Positions 14,903 through 22,505 of a stretch of 36,802 nt of DNA are shown here, piece after piece. Source of the stretch: Paenibacillus zanthoxyli JH29 (GTDB lineage: Bacteria > Bacillota > Bacilli > Paenibacillales > Paenibacillaceae). The position numbers were made by a program, and so were the translations under genes. Numbering within the stretch: the first letter of the stretch is position 1; the number at the start of each line of letters is the position of its first letter. Location: positions 1 to 36,802 of the forward strand of contig NZ_ASSD01000197.1 in NCBI RefSeq assembly GCF_000520715.1, written 5' to 3'. The notes beneath the pieces were generated by a model. The model was not told the DNA's origin, ran no database searches, and worked only from the letters and a program-made list of their open reading frames with translations.

Positions 14903-15853
14903 ATGCGCTCTAAAAAATCCTGGATCATGGCACTTGCTTTAACGAGTGTCCTTGCACTTTCGGCTTGCGGAAATAATGGGGGAAATAACACAGCGGCTAA
15001 CGAAGGAAATACAGGAGCCAGCAGCGCGCCTACAGAGACAAGCGGCGCAGAAGTCAGCGGTTCGATTCTCGCTTCCGGCTCCACGGCTCTTCAGCCTTTG
15101 GTGGAACAGGTCGCAGAGAAATTCATGGAAAAGAATGCCGGCGTAGATATTCAAGTACAAGGCGGCGGCAGCGGTACAGGTCTTACACAGGTAGCTGAGA
15201 AACAAGTGGATATCGGCAACTCCGACGTATTCGCGGAAGAGAAGCTGAAAGATGCAGACGCGGAAAAAGCAAAAGCGCTCGTTGACCATCAGGTGGCGGT
15301 TGTCGCGATTGCGGCCGTTTCCCATCCGGCTGCCGGAGTTGACACTCTGACTAAGCAGCAGCTGGTTGATATTTTTACTGGTAAAATCACGAACTGGAAA
15401 GAAGTAGGCGGCGCGGATCAGAAGATCCAAATCATTAACCGTCCGGCAAGCTCTGGAACACGCGCTACATTTGAGAAATTTGCACTCGGCACGAAGACGG
15501 AAGATCTTCCGGGCTCCATCCAAGAGGATTCCTCGGGTACTGTTAAGAAAATGATCGGCGAAACGCCGGGAGCGATCGGGTACTTGGCCCTGTCCTACCT
15601 TGACGATTCGGTTAAAACCTTGAACTACGACGGAGTTGAACCTTCCGTGGACAACGTAGTTAGCGGAAAATATCCGGTCTGGGCATATGAGCATATGTAC
15701 ACGAATGGTGAACCGAATGCGACGGTCAAAGCTTTCCTTGACTACTTCCTGACTGATGAAGTTCAGAACGGTGACGTAACTGAGCTTGGCTACATCCCAG
15801 CCAACAAGATGCAGGTTTCCCGCGATGTCGCTGGCACCGTAACGAACAAGTAA
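14903..15853 (+). CDS. pstS: Phosphate-binding lipoprotein PstS
   Basis: A 316-residue lipoprotein, the substrate-binding component of the PstSCAB phosphate ABC importer. ATG 14903 follows TAGGAGGAG; the signal peptide MRSKKSWIMALALTSVLALS ends at the lipobox LSAC with lipidated Cys22, followed by a low-complexity Asn/Gly/Thr linker. The mature domain shows the PstS phosphate-contact motifs: SGSTALQPLVE near the start of the domain, GGGSGTGLTQV, NSDVF, and RPASSGTRATFEKF. Predicted to sit on the outside of the cell membrane. It is first in the pstSCAB operon, and a leaky hairpin (15888-15908) between it and pstC would allow more of the binding protein than of the membrane parts. No phoU or phoPR is seen in the window. 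Confidence 0.96.
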   Translation: MRSKKSWIMALALTSVLALSACGNNGGNNTAANEGNTGASSAPTETSGAEVSGSILASGSTALQPLVEQVAEKFMEKNAGVDIQVQGGGSGTGLTQVAEKQVDIGNSDVFAEEKLKDADAEKAKALVDHQVAVVAIAAVSHPAAGVDTLTKQQLVDIFTGKITNWKEVGGADQKIQIINRPASSGTRATFEKFALGTKTEDLPGSIQEDSSGTVKKMIGETPGAIGYLALSYLDDSVKTLNYDGVEPSVDNVVSGKYPVWAYEHMYTNGEPNATVKAFLDYFLTDEVQNGDVTELGYIPANKMQVSRDVAGTVTNK

Positions 15854-15887
15854 TTAGACAATTAAAGCAACAATTTTCATAGAATCG

Positions 15888-15920
15888 GAGGCGGAATTCT
15901 TCTGCCTCTCTTTTCACTTT
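15888..15920 (+). terminator. Leaky intraoperonic hairpin between pstS and pstC
   Basis: GAGGCGGAA (15888-15896) and TTCTGCCTC (15900-15908) form a nine-pair stem (one G-T pair) with a three-base loop, followed by TCTTTTCACTTT. The T-tract is broken, which suggests partial termination or mRNA 3'-end protection of pstS. Confidence 0.65.
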
Positions 15921-15937
15921 AAAGAGAAGGGGCATAA

Positions 15938-16864
15938 ATGCGAGTGCAGAACAATGAAACTATGCGAGTACAGAGCAGCAAATCGCGTATCGAAAAACAT
16001 CATATTGAAGACCTTGTCGGACGTTCCTACATGTCCTTTTGTGTGCTGCTGTTAATTGTCTCCATAGTATCCATGGTGTATTTTGTGACGTCTAGAGGGA
16101 TTTCAACCTTTGCTATCGATAAAGTAAGCATTTCAGATTTCTTTTTCGGTACTACCTGGTCTCCCGAAGGGGATCATCCGTCTTTTGGAGCGCTGCCGTT
16201 TATCGCGGGCTCTTTTATCACTACTCTCTTGGCCGCGCTGATCGCTAGTCCATTAAGCATTTGCGCCGCGCTATTCATGACCGAAATCGTACCGGGATGG
16301 GGCAAAAAGCTGCTGCAGCCGGTGATTGAACTTCTGTCGGGTATTCCTTCCGTCGTATACGGCTTTGTGGGGCTCAGCGTTATCGTGCCGTTTCTGCGGA
16401 ATGTCTTTCCTGGACAAGGCATTGGCGTTGCAGCTGGTGCGCTCGTGCTGTCGGTCATGATCTTGCCAACGATTACCAGTGTGGCGGTGGATGCGCTGTC
16501 TACGCTTCCCCGGAATCTGAAGGAATCCTCATTTGCGCTTGGCGCAACCCGCTGGCAGACCATCGCCCGCGTGATCATTCCGACGACGCTTCCCGCTATT
16601 ATGACCGGCGTAGTGCTGGGCATGGCCCGTGCCTTCGGCGAAGCGCTTGCGGTCCAGATGGTTATCGGGAATGCTCCGTTCATTCCCACATCCTTATTTG
16701 AATCAGCATCTACGCTGACCAGCGTCATAACGCTGGGTATGGGTAATACTACAATGGGTTCGCCGCACAATAATGCGCTGTGGAGTATGGCGCTTGTACT
16801 CATGCTGATGACGTTCCTATTCGTGTTCGTTGTCCGCATGCTGGAGAAAAGGAGGTCGATCTAA
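15938..16864 (+). CDS. pstC: Phosphate ABC transporter permease PstC
   Basis: A 308-residue membrane subunit of the Pst phosphate importer. Six TM helices: about 32-53, 88-112, 125-155, 165-185, 225-245 and 280-300. The ABC-permease EAA loop is seen as SSFALGATRWQTIARVIIPTTLPAIMTG, with the Gly and the downstream Pro typical of contact with the ATPase; IELLSGIPSVVYGFVGL is the PstC/PstA family signature. ATG 15938 follows GAGAAGGGG. Oddly the first eight codons are nearly repeated: ATGCGAGTGCAG at 15938 recurs as ATGCGAGTACAG at 15962, giving MRVQ twice. The second copy lacks its own Shine-Dalgarno, so the upstream start is kept. Its stop overlaps pstA by one base (TAATG). Confidence 0.95.
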   Translation: MRVQNNETMRVQSSKSRIEKHHIEDLVGRSYMSFCVLLLIVSIVSMVYFVTSRGISTFAIDKVSISDFFFGTTWSPEGDHPSFGALPFIAGSFITTLLAALIASPLSICAALFMTEIVPGWGKKLLQPVIELLSGIPSVVYGFVGLSVIVPFLRNVFPGQGIGVAAGALVLSVMILPTITSVAVDALSTLPRNLKESSFALGATRWQTIARVIIPTTLPAIMTGVVLGMARAFGEALAVQMVIGNAPFIPTSLFESASTLTSVITLGMGNTTMGSPHNNALWSMALVLMLMTFLFVFVVRMLEKRRSI

Positions 16865-17760
16865 TGAAAGCAAAAACAGCCGACAAGATCGCCACCTTTG
16901 TTATTGTAACTTTGGCTTTGTTGATCGTCGCCGTATTGGCCGGTCTGCTAGGATATATTTTATTTCGGGGAGTAAGCCATATTAGCTGGGATTTCCTCAC
17001 ATCGGCTCCGCGCAAAATACGCGCGGGCGGCGGTATAGGACCGCAGCTGTTTAACTCGTTGTTCCTCCTGGTCCTCACACTGCTGATCACCGTGCCTTTG
17101 GGCATTGGAGCAGGTATTTATATGGCGGAATATGCGCGACCGGGAAGAATCACCGGCTTTATCCGCCTCATTGTTGAGGTTCTATCATCCTTCCCGTCGA
17201 TCGTCGTCGGTCTGTTCGGTCTGCTGCTGATCGTTAATATTTTTGGCCTCGGCTTCTCGCTGGTTTCGGGGGCGCTGGCCCTGACCGTATTCAACCTCCC
17301 GCTGATGGTGCGGATTACCGAGCAGGCGTTCCGAAGCGTACCCTCTCAGCAGAAGGAAGCCGGGTTCGCACTCGGGCTGTCTAAATGGAAAATCGTTACA
17401 ACTGTTCTGTTCCCTGTGGCGCTGCCCGCAATCATTACGGGAACGATCCTGTCCGCCGGCCGGGTATTCGGCGAAGCCGCCGCCCTGATGTTCACGGCGG
17501 GGATGAGCAGCCCTCGTCTGGATTTCGGCAACTGGAATCCGCTGAGTCCGTCCTCGCCGCTGAATCCTTTCCGCCCGGCGGAGACGCTGGCCGTGCATAT
17601 CTGGAAGATTAACAGCGAAGGGCTCGCGCCCGATGCGGCGGAGATTGCCGCCGGAGCTTCGGCCGTTTTGGTTATCACGGTCCTGATCTTTAATCTGGTC
17701 GCCCGCTATTTTGGCCGATTGATCTACCGGAAGTTGACAGCATCGCGAAGAATGAATTAG
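16864..17760 (+). CDS. pstA: Phosphate ABC transporter permease PstA
   Basis: A 298-residue permease that pairs with PstC. The start is the ATG at 16864, sharing one base with the pstC stop and preceded by AAAGGAGG inside the end of pstC; an upstream in-frame extension to 16780 would run through pstC coding sequence and is not credible. Helix one is about residues 9-32; [20 protein letters not shown] and the EAA-type loop [30 protein letters not shown] are diagnostic. The segment [13 protein letters not shown] that follows is typical of PstA. With PstC it forms the membrane channel for phosphate. The coupling by overlap suggests equal amounts of the two permeases. Confidence 0.95.
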   Translation: MKAKTADKIATFVIVTLALLIVAVLAGLLGYILFRGVSHISWDFLTSAPRKIRAGGGIGPQLFNSLFLLVLTLLITVPLGIGAGIYMAEYARPGRITGFIRLIVEVLSSFPSIVVGLFGLLLIVNIFGLGFSLVSGALALTVFNLPLMVRITEQAFRSVPSQQKEAGFALGLSKWKIVTTVLFPVALPAIITGTILSAGRVFGEAAALMFTAGMSSPRLDFGNWNPLSPSSPLNPFRPAETLAVHIWKINSEGLAPDAAEIAAGASAVLVITVLIFNLVARYFGRLIYRKLTASRRMN

Positions 17761-17777
17761 TCAGGAGGAGAAAAAAT

Positions 17778-18578
17778 ATGGAAGCGACACTTACAGCACC
17801 TCATATTTTGCAGCCAGCGAAGACAGAGAGGGATTTCCGGACTGAAAATTTAAGTATTTACTACGGCACGTACGAAGCGGTAAAAGGCATCAGCCTGCCG
17901 TTTCCTGAGAAATCGGTAACGGCATTGATCGGGCCTTCCGGCTGCGGTAAATCCACCTTTTTGCGGTCGCTGAACCGGATGAATGATGAGATTTCCGGAT
18001 CGACCAGTAAAGGAAGCATCTGGATCGACGGAGTGGATATCAACGCTTCAGGCACGGATGTAATTAAGCTTAGACAAAAAATCGGCATGGTCTGGCAGAA
18101 GCCGAATCCTTTCTATAAATCGATCTACGAAAATATCGCATTTGGTCCGAAGTACCATGGCGTTAAGGGAAAGAAAGCTCTTGATGAAATCGTCGAAAGC
18201 AGTCTGCGCCGCGCCGCATTGTGGGACGAAGTTAAGGACCGCCTGAAGGAATCCGCCTTGGCGCTCTCCGGCGGCCAGCAGCAGCGGCTCTGCATTGCGC
18301 GGGCGCTGTCGGTTAATCCGCAAATTTTGCTGCTTGACGAGCCTGCCTCAGCGCTTGACCCGGTTTCCACCGGAAAGGTCGAAGAGCTGATTAAAGAATT
18401 GAAAGAGCAGCTGCGCATTGTTATTGTTACCCATAATATGCAGCAGGCGGCGCGAATTTCCGATTTTACGGCTTATTTTTATCTCGGCCAGCTGATTGAA
18501 TACGGAATGACGGAAAAAGTATTTACAAATCCGGAAAATACGATGACTCAGGAATATATCATGGGCCGTTTCGGCTGA
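17778..18578 (+). CDS. pstB: Phosphate ABC transporter ATP-binding protein PstB
   Basis: A 266-residue ATPase that drives the PstCA channel. Walker A is GPSGCGKST, the Q-loop is MVWQKPNPF (a Trp where many PstB have Phe), the signature motif is LSGGQQQRL, Walker B is [13 protein letters not shown] and the switch His is in VTHNMQQA. Those residues together with [10 protein letters not shown] and the C-terminal [10 protein letters not shown] are the PstB pattern. ATG 17778 follows AGGAGG, 17 bases after the pstA stop. It ends the operon, a terminator being found at 18591-18617. Unlike many Firmicutes there is only one pstB here and no phoU follows. Confidence 0.96.
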   Translation: MEATLTAPHILQPAKTERDFRTENLSIYYGTYEAVKGISLPFPEKSVTALIGPSGCGKSTFLRSLNRMNDEISGSTSKGSIWIDGVDINASGTDVIKLRQKIGMVWQKPNPFYKSIYENIAFGPKYHGVKGKKALDEIVESSLRRAALWDEVKDRLKESALALSGGQQQRLCIARALSVNPQILLLDEPASALDPVSTGKVEELIKELKEQLRIVIVTHNMQQAARISDFTAYFYLGQLIEYGMTEKVFTNPENTMTQEYIMGRFG

Positions 18579-18590
18579 TGCGACGAAGAA

Positions 18591-18617
18591 CACTGCCTTG
18601 GAGGGCGGTGTTTTTTT
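18591..18617 (+). terminator. Terminator of the pst operon
   Basis: CACTGCC (18591-18597) pairs with GGCGGTG (18604-18610) with one G-T pair, followed by seven T (18611-18617). Confidence 0.88.
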
Positions 18618-18644
18618 CTTTTACGGAGCAGGGGGAAATAACAG

Positions 18645-18673
18645 TTGCTTAACTAATGGTATTAGTTTAAACT
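18645..18673 (+). promoter_or_regulatory. Promoter of the MBL-tetR-alkZ-like operon
   Basis: -35 TTGCTT (18645-18650), a 17-base spacer, -10 TAAACT (18668-18673). The two palindromes at 18652-18691 lie inside the spacer and just after the -10, so a bound repressor would block polymerase. Confidence 0.55.
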
Positions 18674-18691
18674 ATGACTAATACCATTAGT
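18652..18691 (+). promoter_or_regulatory. Twin palindromic operator
   Basis: ACTAATGGTATTAGT (18652-18666) and ACTAATACCATTAGT (18677-18691) are exact reverse complements of each other. Each is also a palindrome in itself, ACTAAT-N3-ATTAGT. They are separated by ten bases (25 bases from start to start). Probably the site of the TetR protein encoded at 19435. Confidence 0.8.
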
Positions 18692-18707
18692 TTTTGGAGG
18701 GGATCAA

Positions 18708-19415
18708 ATGAGAGTAACACGCATCGGCCAATTGCTTCAACTGACTTGGATGCCGCGTCTATTTCCGGTAAACTGCTATATTGTAGAGGAAGACAACGAC
18801 CTGACCCTGATTGATGCAGGTATGCCTTTCAGTCTGGAAGGCATTCTCCGCACCGCGGAATCGCTTCGCAAGCCCCTTGCCCGAATCGTACTAACCCATG
18901 CCCATGATGATCACGTCGGAGCTGTGGATGCATTGAAGAAGCGGCTCCCGCAGGTGAGCCTGTATATATCTGAGAGAGACGCAGCGCTGCTGCGCGGCGA
19001 CCGTTCACTGCGGCCAGGTGAGCCGGAAACTCCGATTCGCGGCGCGGTTCCCAAGAAAGTAACCAGCATTCCCGATCAATTGATTAGCGATGGCGACGAG
19101 ATCGGTTCGCTGACGGCTGTTTCCACGCCAGGGCATACTCCAGGCTCGATGTCATTTTTCGACCGCAGGAACGGGGCCGTTATCGCGGGTGACGCGCTGC
19201 AGACTTTCCGCAGTGTAGCTGTAACTAGTGTGGTCGTTCCGCTATTCCCTTTTCCGGCGATGGCAACGTGGAATAAAGAAGCCGCGCTTGAGAGCGCTGT
19301 GAAAATAGAGAAGCTGAACCCCTCGCTTCTGGCGGTGGGGCATGGTAATTTGCTTAAACAACCCGGTGAGCGGCTGCGCGCCGCTATTGCCAAAGCTGAA
19401 CAACAGATTTCATAA
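18708..19415 (+). CDS. MBL-fold metallo-hydrolase
   Basis: A 235-residue metallo-beta-lactamase-fold enzyme starting at ATG 18708 after TTGGAGGGG. Metal ligands are plain: His64, His66, Asp68 and His69 in THAHDDH, a later His in TPGHTPGS, the bridging Asp in IAGDAL, and a terminal His in VGHGN. Asp36 in LIDAGMP is the usual structural residue. The length and the arrangement fit the glyoxalase-II/lactonase-like group of small hydrolases, not true beta-lactamases. Substrate unknown. It leads a three-gene operon with a TetR regulator and an AlkZ-related protein under a twin palindromic operator, so it is probably induced by the ligand of that regulator. Confidence 0.88.
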   Translation: MRVTRIGQLLQLTWMPRLFPVNCYIVEEDNDLTLIDAGMPFSLEGILRTAESLRKPLARIVLTHAHDDHVGAVDALKKRLPQVSLYISERDAALLRGDRSLRPGEPETPIRGAVPKKVTSIPDQLISDGDEIGSLTAVSTPGHTPGSMSFFDRRNGAVIAGDALQTFRSVAVTSVVVPLFPFPAMATWNKEAALESAVKIEKLNPSLLAVGHGNLLKQPGERLRAAIAKAEQQIS

Positions 19416-19434
19416 GAGTAACGGAGGGTGAATC

Positions 19435-20004
19435 ATGTCGCCAAGAGTGGGCCTTGACCGCGATAAAATTGTAATAGAAGCTGCGCAAATTGCCGACGAA
19501 TACGGAATGGAGGGGGTAACCCTTGCCGCTCTTGCCGCCAGACTGGGTGTTCGTCCCCCTTCATTGTATAATCATATTAACGGTCAAGCAGAACTGCGTT
19601 CGCTGCTCGCGGTGTATGGCCTGAAGCAGCTATATGAGGCGATGTCATCAGCATCGCGGGGATTAAGCGGCAGCGAAGCGGTGCTGGCGATGGGGAAGGG
19701 CTACGCCGAATTTGCCAAAAAGCATCCCGGATTGTATGAGATGACTCTAGAAGCTCCGGATGCGAATAACGCCGAGCTTAACGAAGAAGCGGGATATGTG
19801 CTGAAGCTGATTATCAGCGTACTTGCGCCATACAAGCTGAGCGATGAAGGGGAACTGCATGCCGTAAGAGGACTTCGCAGTATTTTGCATGGCTTCGCAT
19901 CGCTGGAACAAAAGGGAGGCTTCGGCATTCCGCTTGACGTAAGCGTCAGCCTGTCCGCCACTATTCATGCTTTTCTGGCGGGCATTGACCGCTTCAGAGA
20001 GTAA
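19435..20004 (+). CDS. TetR/AcrR family regulator with WHG-type C-terminal domain
   Basis: A 189-residue regulator (ATG 19435 after GGAGGG). The DNA-binding domain reads DRDKIVIEAAQIADEYG (helix 1), VTLAALAARLGV (helix 2) and RPPSLYNHINGQAELR (recognition helix, where YNH replaces the common YYH). The C-terminal domain (GKGYAEFAKKHPGLYEMTL, then GLRSILHGFASLEQKGGFG) matches the WHG group of TetR regulators. It begins 19 bases after the hydrolase gene. A pair of exact palindromes covers the promoter upstream of that gene, and autoregulation through them is the simplest reading. The ligand cannot be inferred. Confidence 0.9.
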   Translation: MSPRVGLDRDKIVIEAAQIADEYGMEGVTLAALAARLGVRPPSLYNHINGQAELRSLLAVYGLKQLYEAMSSASRGLSGSEAVLAMGKGYAEFAKKHPGLYEMTLEAPDANNAELNEEAGYVLKLIISVLAPYKLSDEGELHAVRGLRSILHGFASLEQKGGFGIPLDVSVSLSATIHAFLAGIDRFRE

Positions 20005-20032
20005 ACGTAGATAGCATAAGGAGATGACGATC

Positions 20033-20728
20033 ATGTTCCATGAAGTAAAAGCGGCAGCGCCTTTTACATTTGACGAAGCCGCTGAACTTATTGCAAACAT
20101 CGGAATACTGCCGCTTGCGCCGCTTATTCCGGAGCATCCTTCACTTAAGGGACTAACGAGAGAAGAAGATTGGCATACGGACACGGAGCTTGATCCATGG
20201 CAGTGGCGGGTTCGGTTTCCGGGAGAGGGTAAAGCAGCTTACGGCAAGTTCATGAAGAAAAAAGCGGTGCTTGTCGCCAGGGAATGGTTTCCCTATTTTG
20301 CCGCCGCATTGGGAAGTTCCCTTTCGTTGAAAGAACGGTATGACCGCGGTTTGTCCGGCAGAGAAGCGCTAACAGTTCTGGAAATCATTAAGGCAAAAGA
20401 GGGCATTGAGACGCGTCAGCTTCGCTCAGAAGCGGACATGAAAGCCAAAGAGAAAAAGACCGCCTTCGACAATGCCTTAAACGAGCTGCAAGGCTCCGTG
20501 GATATCGTCATTTCCGGCGTTCGCCCGCGGCTTAATGCCGCTGGGGACAAAAACGGCTGGAACAGCACATCGTTTGAGACAGCCGCGAATTGGATGCGGG
20601 AGAGCGGAATCGAACCGTTCGCCGGGGACAAGGAAGAAGCCATAGCTTGGCTGAATGCCCGGATCGAATCGGTCTGGTCGCCGGAAGCGGCGGCATGGAT
20701 TCAAAAATTATGGGCTAAAACAAAATAA
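20033..20728 (+). CDS. AlkZ-related protein of unknown function
   Basis: A 231-residue soluble protein. ATG 20033 is preferred because AAGGAG (20018-20023) abuts the in-frame ATG at 20024 and is nine bases from 20033. The sequence contains FTFDEAAELIANIGILPLAP, DPWQWRVRFPGEGKAAYGKF and the basic KKKAVLVAREWFPYF, then a helical region with LRSEADMKAKEKKTAFDNAL, which looks like a winged-helix unit. I recognise this as the type of small protein named AlkZ-related in Firmicute annotation, a truncated relative of the winged-helix DNA glycosylase AlkZ/YcaQ; the catalytic QxQ motif of AlkZ is not visible. This identification is from memory and tentative. It is the last gene of the MBL-TetR operon, 28 bases after the regulator. 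Confidence 0.6.
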   Translation: MFHEVKAAAPFTFDEAAELIANIGILPLAPLIPEHPSLKGLTREEDWHTDTELDPWQWRVRFPGEGKAAYGKFMKKKAVLVAREWFPYFAAALGSSLSLKERYDRGLSGREALTVLEIIKAKEGIETRQLRSEADMKAKEKKTAFDNALNELQGSVDIVISGVRPRLNAAGDKNGWNSTSFETAANWMRESGIEPFAGDKEEAIAWLNARIESVWSPEAAAWIQKLWAKTK

Positions 20729-20735
20729 ACAAGAC

Positions 20736-20787
20736 AAAATAAAACGGCTGATTCTCCGCTCCGCAAAGGAGATCCGGGATTAGCCGT
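20736..20787 (-). terminator. Terminator of the small membrane protein gene
   Basis: On the - strand ACGGCTAATC... pairs with ...GAATCAGCCGT, with GGAG/CTCC pairing inside (20743-20756 with 20768-20787), and TTTTATTTTG follows. The stem may also serve the + strand operon that ends at 20728. Confidence 0.7.
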
Positions 20788-20823
20788 AAGCGGTTTCGAA
20801 TTGTTTGGTGGAGAGAAGGACAG

Positions 20824-21003
20824 TTATTCGAACATCGGGAGAATAAAAGCAACCAAAAAGTACAGGAAACCCAGGAACAACATGACATAAGCGGTGTATT
20901 TAACCGCATTGGCGGCTTTAACGCGATTCTCGTAAATGGGCTTGGTATCCTGTTCATCGACGTTAACGTGTTCGACCTCACTTGAATGCGGATCTTTCAT
21001 CAT
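20824..21003 (-). CDS. Small single-pass membrane protein, 59 residues
   Basis: A short gene on the - strand that is easy to miss. ATG at 21003 (a second ATG follows at once) is preceded by a perfect AAGGAGGC (21011-21018), seven bases away, and it ends in TAA at 20824-20826, just before a terminator. The protein starts MMKDPHSSEVEHVNVDEQDT, a hydrophilic acidic head of about 30 residues, followed by AANAVKYTAYVMLFLGFLYF and LVAFILPMFE, a single hydrophobic helix that ends near the C terminus. Expected topology: head in the cytosol, C terminus at or beyond the outer face. I do not recognise the family. Strong ribosome site, clean coding frame and terminator make it a credible gene. Confidence 0.8.
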   Translation of the reverse strand: MMKDPHSSEVEHVNVDEQDTKPIYENRVKAANAVKYTAYVMLFLGFLYFLVAFILPMFE

Positions 21004-21161
21004 TGTAACCGCCTCCTTGGGATTATGATTTCCACAGCTCTATTGTGACATCTTTGTGAACTAAAATCAACAAATTTGTGTCTATATATTGAACAAAATT
21101 TGACTGATTGAATGAACCCCTGATGAAGAATCCTCATTTTCTGATCGTGCAGGCACGCAAA

Positions 21162-21203
21162 TAGCCCGGTTCCTGCCCTCTCTTTAGAGGGGGAACCGGG
21201 CTA
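21162..21203 (-). terminator. Terminator after the aminopeptidase operon
   Basis: TAGCCCGGTTCC (21162-21173) and GGAACCGGGCTA (21192-21203) form a perfect 12-pair stem, extended inward by CCCTCT/AGAGGG with a small mismatch. On the - strand only TATTT follows, so the T-tract is weak although the stem is very strong. Confidence 0.7.
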
Positions 21204-21261
21204 CGCCCGTTTATGCGAAGCTTCTAACCTTCGACTCTATAATCGCAGTTACGGAACTATA

Positions 21262-22488
21262 TTACGCCCATCCGCCATTCCGGAAGATCGGCTCGGCCGT
21301 GCCGTCCTCCGTAATACCGTCAATGTTCATCTCGGGTGAACCCATCATGAAATCAACGTGAATAAGGCTCTGATTCATCCCGCGCTCGGCGAGCTGCTCC
21401 TTCGCAAGAGCCGTGCCGCCCTCCAGAGTGAAGGCGTATGAACCGCCGAGCGCCAGATGGCAGGAGGCATTTTCGTCGAACAAGGTCGTGTAATACAGAA
21501 TGCCGCTTTCCGAAATCGGGGAACGGTGGGGAACCAGCGCCACTTCGCCAAGGGAAACTGCTCCTTCATCCATGGACAGGAGCGCTTCCAGCTTATCGTT
21601 CCCGACCTCTGCGGTATAGTCCGTCACCTTGCCGTCCTTAAAGGTCAGGGTAAAGCGGTCGATGATGTTTCCCGCATAGCTGAGCGGCTTGGTGCTGCTG
21701 ACTGTACCATTCGTCCCATCCCGGTGCGGAACCGAGAATACCTCCTCCGTCGGAAGATTCGCTAGAAAAGGAACGCCTTGTGCGTTCACCGCGCCGGCCT
21801 GGCACCAAATATGGCCCTCAGGCAGCTCGACAGTCAAGTCGGTGCCCGGTGCGGTGTAATGGAGTTTGCGGTACTTGCGCTCATTCAACTGGTCGCAGCG
21901 GTGCTTCAGCCCGTCCAGGTGCAGCTGCCAGGCTTCAAGCGGGTTCTCCACATCCGCGCGGACCGCGCGGAATATCGCGTCCCATAACAGATTAATCCGC
22001 TCTTCCTCCGGAGCATCCGGAAATACTTTCGCCGCCCAGGAGGCCGAAGGATAGGCGACACCGCTCCAGCTTGCGTGATTGCTCATCAGCAGCTGACGGT
22101 AGCCTCCCATTGCTTCAGCCGTCACCCGCTGATACGCCTTGATCCGGCCCGGATCGACGCCCTTCAGCAGATCCGGGTCCGTCGAAATAATGGTCAGGAA
22201 GCAAGCGTTGTTCTGCGCAAGATCCTCCATCTCATCCGCGAACCACTTCGGAGGCTCCAAGAAGGATTCCTCAGGAGCCAGGTCGTAGCGCGTCCGCGTC
22301 ACGACTTCATCCGAATAATTGACCTTGACCAGCTTGGCGCCCGCTTCATAAGCTTTGCGGACGACCAGGCGAACCAGTTCGGCTGATGCAATGTCCGCAT
22401 TGATAACAAGCGTCTGTCCGGGCTGTATGTTGACTCCGACTTTTACGGCAAGCAGCGCGTAGTTCTCCAGCTTTTGCTTAAAATCCAA
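21262..22488 (-). CDS. M29 family aminopeptidase (AmpS-like), downstream copy
   Basis: A 408-residue cytosolic metallo-aminopeptidase. The start is taken as TTG 22488 (encoded as MDFKQKLENYALLAVK) because it aligns with the start of the upstream paralogue and is preceded by GAGGAGGGT; the in-frame TTG at 22518 would place the start inside the neighbour's last codons. M29 signatures: VKVGVNIQPGQTLVINADIA at the N terminus, LPEGHIWCQAGAVNAQG, the metal-ligand segment LFDENASCHLALGGSYAF, and HVDFMMGSPEMNIDGI near the end, where the His and Asp are metal ligands. In the family these dimeric enzymes release N-terminal residues with two divalent metals. It lies 17 bases behind its paralogue, so the pair is one operon, probably duplicated in place. 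Confidence 0.92.
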   Translation of the reverse strand: MDFKQKLENYALLAVKVGVNIQPGQTLVINADIASAELVRLVVRKAYEAGAKLVKVNYSDEVVTRTRYDLAPEESFLEPPKWFADEMEDLAQNNACFLTIISTDPDLLKGVDPGRIKAYQRVTAEAMGGYRQLLMSNHASWSGVAYPSASWAAKVFPDAPEEERINLLWDAIFRAVRADVENPLEAWQLHLDGLKHRCDQLNERKYRKLHYTAPGTDLTVELPEGHIWCQAGAVNAQGVPFLANLPTEEVFSVPHRDGTNGTVSSTKPLSYAGNIIDRFTLTFKDGKVTDYTAEVGNDKLEALLSMDEGAVSLGEVALVPHRSPISESGILYYTTLFDENASCHLALGGSYAFTLEGGTALAKEQLAERGMNQSLIHVDFMMGSPEMNIDGITEDGTAEPIFRNGGWA

Positions 22489-22505
22489 ATACCGACCCTC
22501 CTCGA

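Noticed and set aside
14939-15694. A 251-codon open frame on the - strand.
   Set aside because: Antisense to pstS, rich in Cys/Arg/Ser as expected from a shadow frame, and without start signals.
16174-16839. A 221-codon open frame on the - strand.
   Set aside because: Antisense to pstC; low-complexity Ser/Thr/Pro composition typical of the complement of a hydrophobic permease.
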